From Opitutaceae bacterium (GTDB lineage: Bacteria; Verrucomicrobiota; Verrucomicrobiia; Opitutales; Opitutaceae): DNA of 64,000 bases. Shown in pieces: positions 61,918-64,000 of the stretch (position 1 is its first letter; every line of letters begins with the position of its first letter). The position numbers and the translations under genes were made by a program. The stretch lies in assembly GCA_030693515.1 (NCBI GenBank), contig JAUYAK010000124.1, forward strand, positions 18,264 through 82,263, read 5' to 3'. Below the pieces are notes generated by a model, which saw nothing but the letters and a program-made list of their open reading frames with translations, was not told the origin of the DNA and searched no databases.

Positions 61918-62433
61918 TCAGCGTGCCATCTGCCCTTCATCCTGGATTTTGAACTGATCGCCGATGCGCTTGATCGCGATGGGCTCGAGCTTCTCATCGG
62001 AGAAGGCGCAGAACAGGCTAATCCGCTGGTAAATTTGGGAAGCCACCTGGATGAAAGCATATCTTTTCTGTGCTTCCGTGCCTTCGGCAGCCGCGGGATC
62101 AGGCGAACCCCAGTGAGCAACGATCGGCTGACCGGGCCAGACCGGACACGCTTCCTGCGCCTTGTCGCACACGGTGATCACGAAATCGAATTGGACGCCG
62201 GCCGCCTTGAATTCCTCCCAGGATTTGCTGCGGGCGTCGCCGGCATCGATGTCGTAGCGGTCCTTGAGCACCCAGAGCGCAAGCGGGTTGACCTTTCCCG
62301 TCGGCGTCGAGCCCGCGCTGTAGGTTTCGAATCTGCCTTTGCCCAGTCTCCGCCAGAGATATTCGGCGATGATGCTGCGGGCGGAATTACCCGTGCAGAG
62401 CACGAGCACTTTGAACGGCTTCTTGTCAGGCAT
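61918..62433 (-). CDS. arsC: Low-molecular-weight PTP-type arsenate reductase 2
   Basis: 171 residues: [20 protein letters not shown] with the phosphatase loop, FETYSAGSTPTGKVNPLALW, VTVCDKAQEACPVWPGQPIV and [12 protein letters not shown]. It is close to arsC 1 at 60438 in all motifs, including Ala in the second position of the P-loop, so the two are paralogues in opposite directions. The C-terminus CAFSDEKLEPIAIKRIGDQF is family-like. A 7-bp inverted repeat ATATTCC-GGAATAT upstream (62500-62519) is a candidate ArsR site. Confidence 0.87.
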   Translation of the reverse strand: MPDKKPFKVLVLCTGNSARSIIAEYLWRRLGKGRFETYSAGSTPTGKVNPLALWVLKDRYDIDAGDARSKSWEEFKAAGVQFDFVITVCDKAQEACPVWPGQPIVAHWGSPDPAAAEGTEAQKRYAFIQVASQIYQRISLFCAFSDEKLEPIAIKRIGDQFKIQDEGQMAR

Positions 62434-62499
62434 GGCGGTGAGTTTGGTGGTTTCGATTTAGCTACCGCACTGTCGGCGGAAGAACATAGCCATAGCAGA

Positions 62500-62519
62500 A
62501 TATTCCCGTGTAGGAATAT
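62500..62519. promoter_or_regulatory. Candidate ArsR operator before arsC
   Basis: ATATTCC (62500-62506) and GGAATAT (62513-62519) form a perfect 7-bp inverted repeat with a 6-base spacer, 67 bases upstream of the arsC start. The region is AT-rich. ArsR-type operators have this shape; the identity is inferred. Confidence 0.4.
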
Positions 62520-62563
62520 GTGTTCCGTTACGTTCGGGTGACGAAGCCAGGGAGGGGTGATTC

Positions 62564-62971
62564 TCAAGCGGCCTTGGCCGGCACCGCGTCGGTGAGAGCG
62601 CGGAGAACCGTGTCTTGGTTGCGCTGCGCCCGGATTGCCAGCAGCAGGCCGACGCTGCCCACCAAGATCAGCGCGAAAGTGCCTGCAAACACCGCGCGCG
62701 GGGAGTCGGCCACCGTCCAGATACCAGCCATCGCTAGCGGCGCGGCCGCTTTCGCGATCACTCCGGGCGCCGAGAGCGCACCGCTCAGCTCCGCATAGCG
62801 GCCTCGCCCGAAAACTTCCGCGACAGAGATGCCGCGGAGAATGGTCGTGACGCCGTTACCCGCGCTGTAAAGCGCCGCAAACGCCGGTAGCCATCCCAAT
62901 TGCGGCGGGACCGCAGGCAGCCATCCGAGTCCCGCGTCAAATGCCGACGATCCGCGGATTTTTTCCGACAT
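62564..62971 (-). pseudogene. C-terminal remnant of an MFS transporter
   Basis: From about 62900 the frame reads PAFAALYSAGNGVTTILRGI, SVAEVFGRGRYAELSGALSA and PGVIAKAAAPLAMAGIWTVA, then a last helix (AVFAGTFALILVGSVGLLLA) and a charged tail, as in the last third of a major facilitator protein. The N-terminal two thirds are absent, and the first 30 residues (MSEKIRGSSAFDAGLGWLPA) are not transporter-like. It abuts the arsC gene and may be what remains of an arsenic-linked MFS exporter. Not functional as it stands. Confidence 0.6.
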
Positions 62972-63302
62972 TTCGCGGATTTTGACCTGCGTGAGTCTCA
63001 GCTCCGATCCCCGGGGCCTCCCGCTGTTAATCGAGCCAATTTTGGGCGACGCGACGACAGCGGTCTTAGGGGCCTTCTAATGCTACTTCCGCGCGTTTTC
63101 CCGATTCTGCCACGGCGTCAAGGCGGGCTCCATTCGTCGCCACCTTCCCGCCGCCGGCCTTCCCCCTCGCGCGGAGCACTACGGCCTCCGCGCTCAGCGG
63201 CCGGCGTCGTGACTTGCCGTGCCTGAACGGGCCAACGCGCGGGCGGAGCCCGACCACCGGACATGTCGTCCGGTCCGGAGCGACGCACGCGTGCCTGGCA
63301 CA
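62972..63302. other. 331-base non-coding stretch before radC
   Basis: No gene is visible. A hairpin ACCGGAC-ATGTC-GTCCGGT at 63256-63274 lies 29 bases before the radC start. It may act as a regulatory element or an old junction of the mobile element, but nothing decides. Confidence 0.45.
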
Positions 63303-63866
63303 ATGAATCAATTCACGTTCGATTTCGACACCGGTTCGCCGGAGGAGAAATTCACCATGGCCGTCGGCGAACAGCCGCAACAGCGACTCGAAACCTTTGG
63401 CGTCAAAGCAGTGAGCGATACCGAACTCTTGGCGATAATTTTACAGGGCAACGGGACGCGCCCGGAACAGGCCGTGACCATGGCATCCAAGCTAATTGCC
63501 GACGCCGGTTCGATTGCCGGACTGATCTCCTGGGATGCAATCGACTACCGGCGCTGGAAAGGCATCGGGCAAATCAAGGGACTTCAGCTCGCAGCGATTG
63601 CCGAGATCGCCCGACGGATGATGACCGGACCACGAGCATCCGCCCCGATGATCAACCGGGCTGACTTGGCGGCGGCCCACCTCGCGCCCAGCGTGGCGGG
63701 GTTGCAGATTGAAAAGTTCTTTGTGCTCTGCCTCAATCGGAAGAACCGGTTGCTCAAACAGGTCGAGATCACCTCGGGGACGGCTACGGCCGCCTTGGCT
63801 CATCCAAGGGAAGTATTCAGAGCGGCAATACGTGAATCGGCCAGTGCAGTCATTTGCGCCCACAAT
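63303..63866 (+). pseudogene. radC: radC gene cut inside its catalytic motif
   Basis: From the ATG at 63303 the frame reads MNQFTFDFDTGSPEEKFTMA and then the RadC/JAB-domain protein: ERxxTFGVKAVSDTELLAII, LISWDAIDYRRWKGIGQIKG, EKFFVLCLNRKNRLLKQVEI, TSGTATAALAHPREVFRAAI and ESASAVICAHN. In normal RadC, HN is followed by HPSGDP, the JAB catalytic motif; here it changes at 63867 to unrelated sequence starting in a perfect palindrome. The reading frame continues for another 37 residues that do not match the family. So the gene is interrupted by an insertion whose other end is outside the window. Confidence 0.85.
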
Positions 63867-63892
63867 CTATGTGCTGCGACACATAGATTGTG
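63861..63892. repeat. Perfect 13-bp palindrome at the radC breakpoint
   Basis: CACAATCTATGTG (63861-63873) and CACATAGATTGTG (63880-63892) are exact reverse complements with a 6-base spacer CTGCGA. The left half begins with the CACAAT codons of the RadC HN. Downstream sequence repeats TATGTG/CACATA several times (63895-63900, 63911-63916, 63972-63977), as in the ends of site-specific recombination elements. Confidence 0.7.
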
Positions 63893-64000
63893 TTATGTGT
63901 TGCCCCGAGCTATGTGGAGTGAACGTGCATTTTTGCCTTCGCCTCTCTCGGCGAGTGGACTCATTCGCTGCACATAGTTCTCCGTGGTTTACTCCTGTAT
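63867..64000. mobile_element. Left end of an inserted element in radC (type unknown)
   Basis: The sequence after the radC break has no RadC match and contains several short repeats of TATGTG/CACATA. No transposase is visible before the window end. It is probably the end of an insertion sequence or integrase-type element; the class cannot be named from 134 bases. Confidence 0.45.

Overview
The window looks like an accessory or integrated region of a high-GC Gram-negative bacterium (outer-membrane TolC and CopB proteins, Tat and lipoprotein signals). Protein style suggests a Verrucomicrobiota/Opitutaceae-type host, but that is inference. It is mostly a heavy-metal and arsenic resistance archive around a mobilisation module. 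I saw no rRNA, tRNA or CRISPR array.

Layout. (1) 1-9.7 kb, copper-flavoured: a partial ferric-reductase-like membrane gene, two tandem 43-residue CxHxH peptides, copB, copA, a TylF-type methyltransferase, a two-domain DUF305 protein and an exported sialidase-fold protein. (2) 7.6-18.4 kb: a long minus-strand operon running TolC protein, adaptor, RND pump, an FkbM methyltransferase with a metal-domain-like N-terminus, a receiver, paired helical periplasmic proteins, an NTF2-like protein and a CusF/DUF3347-like chaperone, ending at a clear terminator. Divergent from it is a cnrYXH-like anti-sigma / metal sensor / ECF sigma set whose sensor keeps all five CnrX metal ligands at the same spacing. 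(3) 19.3-29.4 kb: a second minus-strand operon with czcCBA, an 80-residue membrane protein, a P-type ATPase, an RcnA-like Ni/Co exporter and a lipoprotein. (4) 29.8-32.5 kb: a compact cluster of membrane proteins (MauE-like, two PepSY-type, one CopD/DUF2269-like).

(5) 33-40 kb: an island of single-domain response regulators (six intact, one broken) with no kinase, small HTH genes, a 12-copy octamer repeat and one copy of a non-coding element. (6) 40.4-41.7 kb: a decay zone with an RND remnant, a truncated thioredoxin gene and a frameshifted ORF. (7) 41.7-48.7 kb: mobilisation module (MobF relaxase-helicase, coupling protein, Clp-type AAA) with a candidate oriT that shares an element with (5). 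No integrase or mating-pair genes are visible. (8) 49-58.5 kb: a third czc operon whose plan parallels operon 3, with a ZntA-type ATPase. (9) 58.5-62.5 kb: arsenic genes (aquaglyceroporin, arsR, three arsC-type genes, DUF6428) with no ArsB/Acr3 pump, only a truncated MFS remnant. (10) 62.6-64 kb: a radC gene cut inside its catalytic motif at a perfect 13-bp palindrome.

How it works together: three RND tripartite pumps clear metals from the periplasm, two P-type ATPases and the RcnA-like protein export from the cytoplasm, CopA/CopB and several His/Met/Cys-rich periplasmic proteins oxidise or bind metal, and the ars genes reduce arsenate and probably release arsenite through the channel. The most novel-looking signals are small families recurring beside the pumps: an 80-residue two-helix protein directly before each P-type ATPase, a GPxGG domain shared by a CzcB, an RcnA loop and a secreted protein, and a three-member lipoprotein family.
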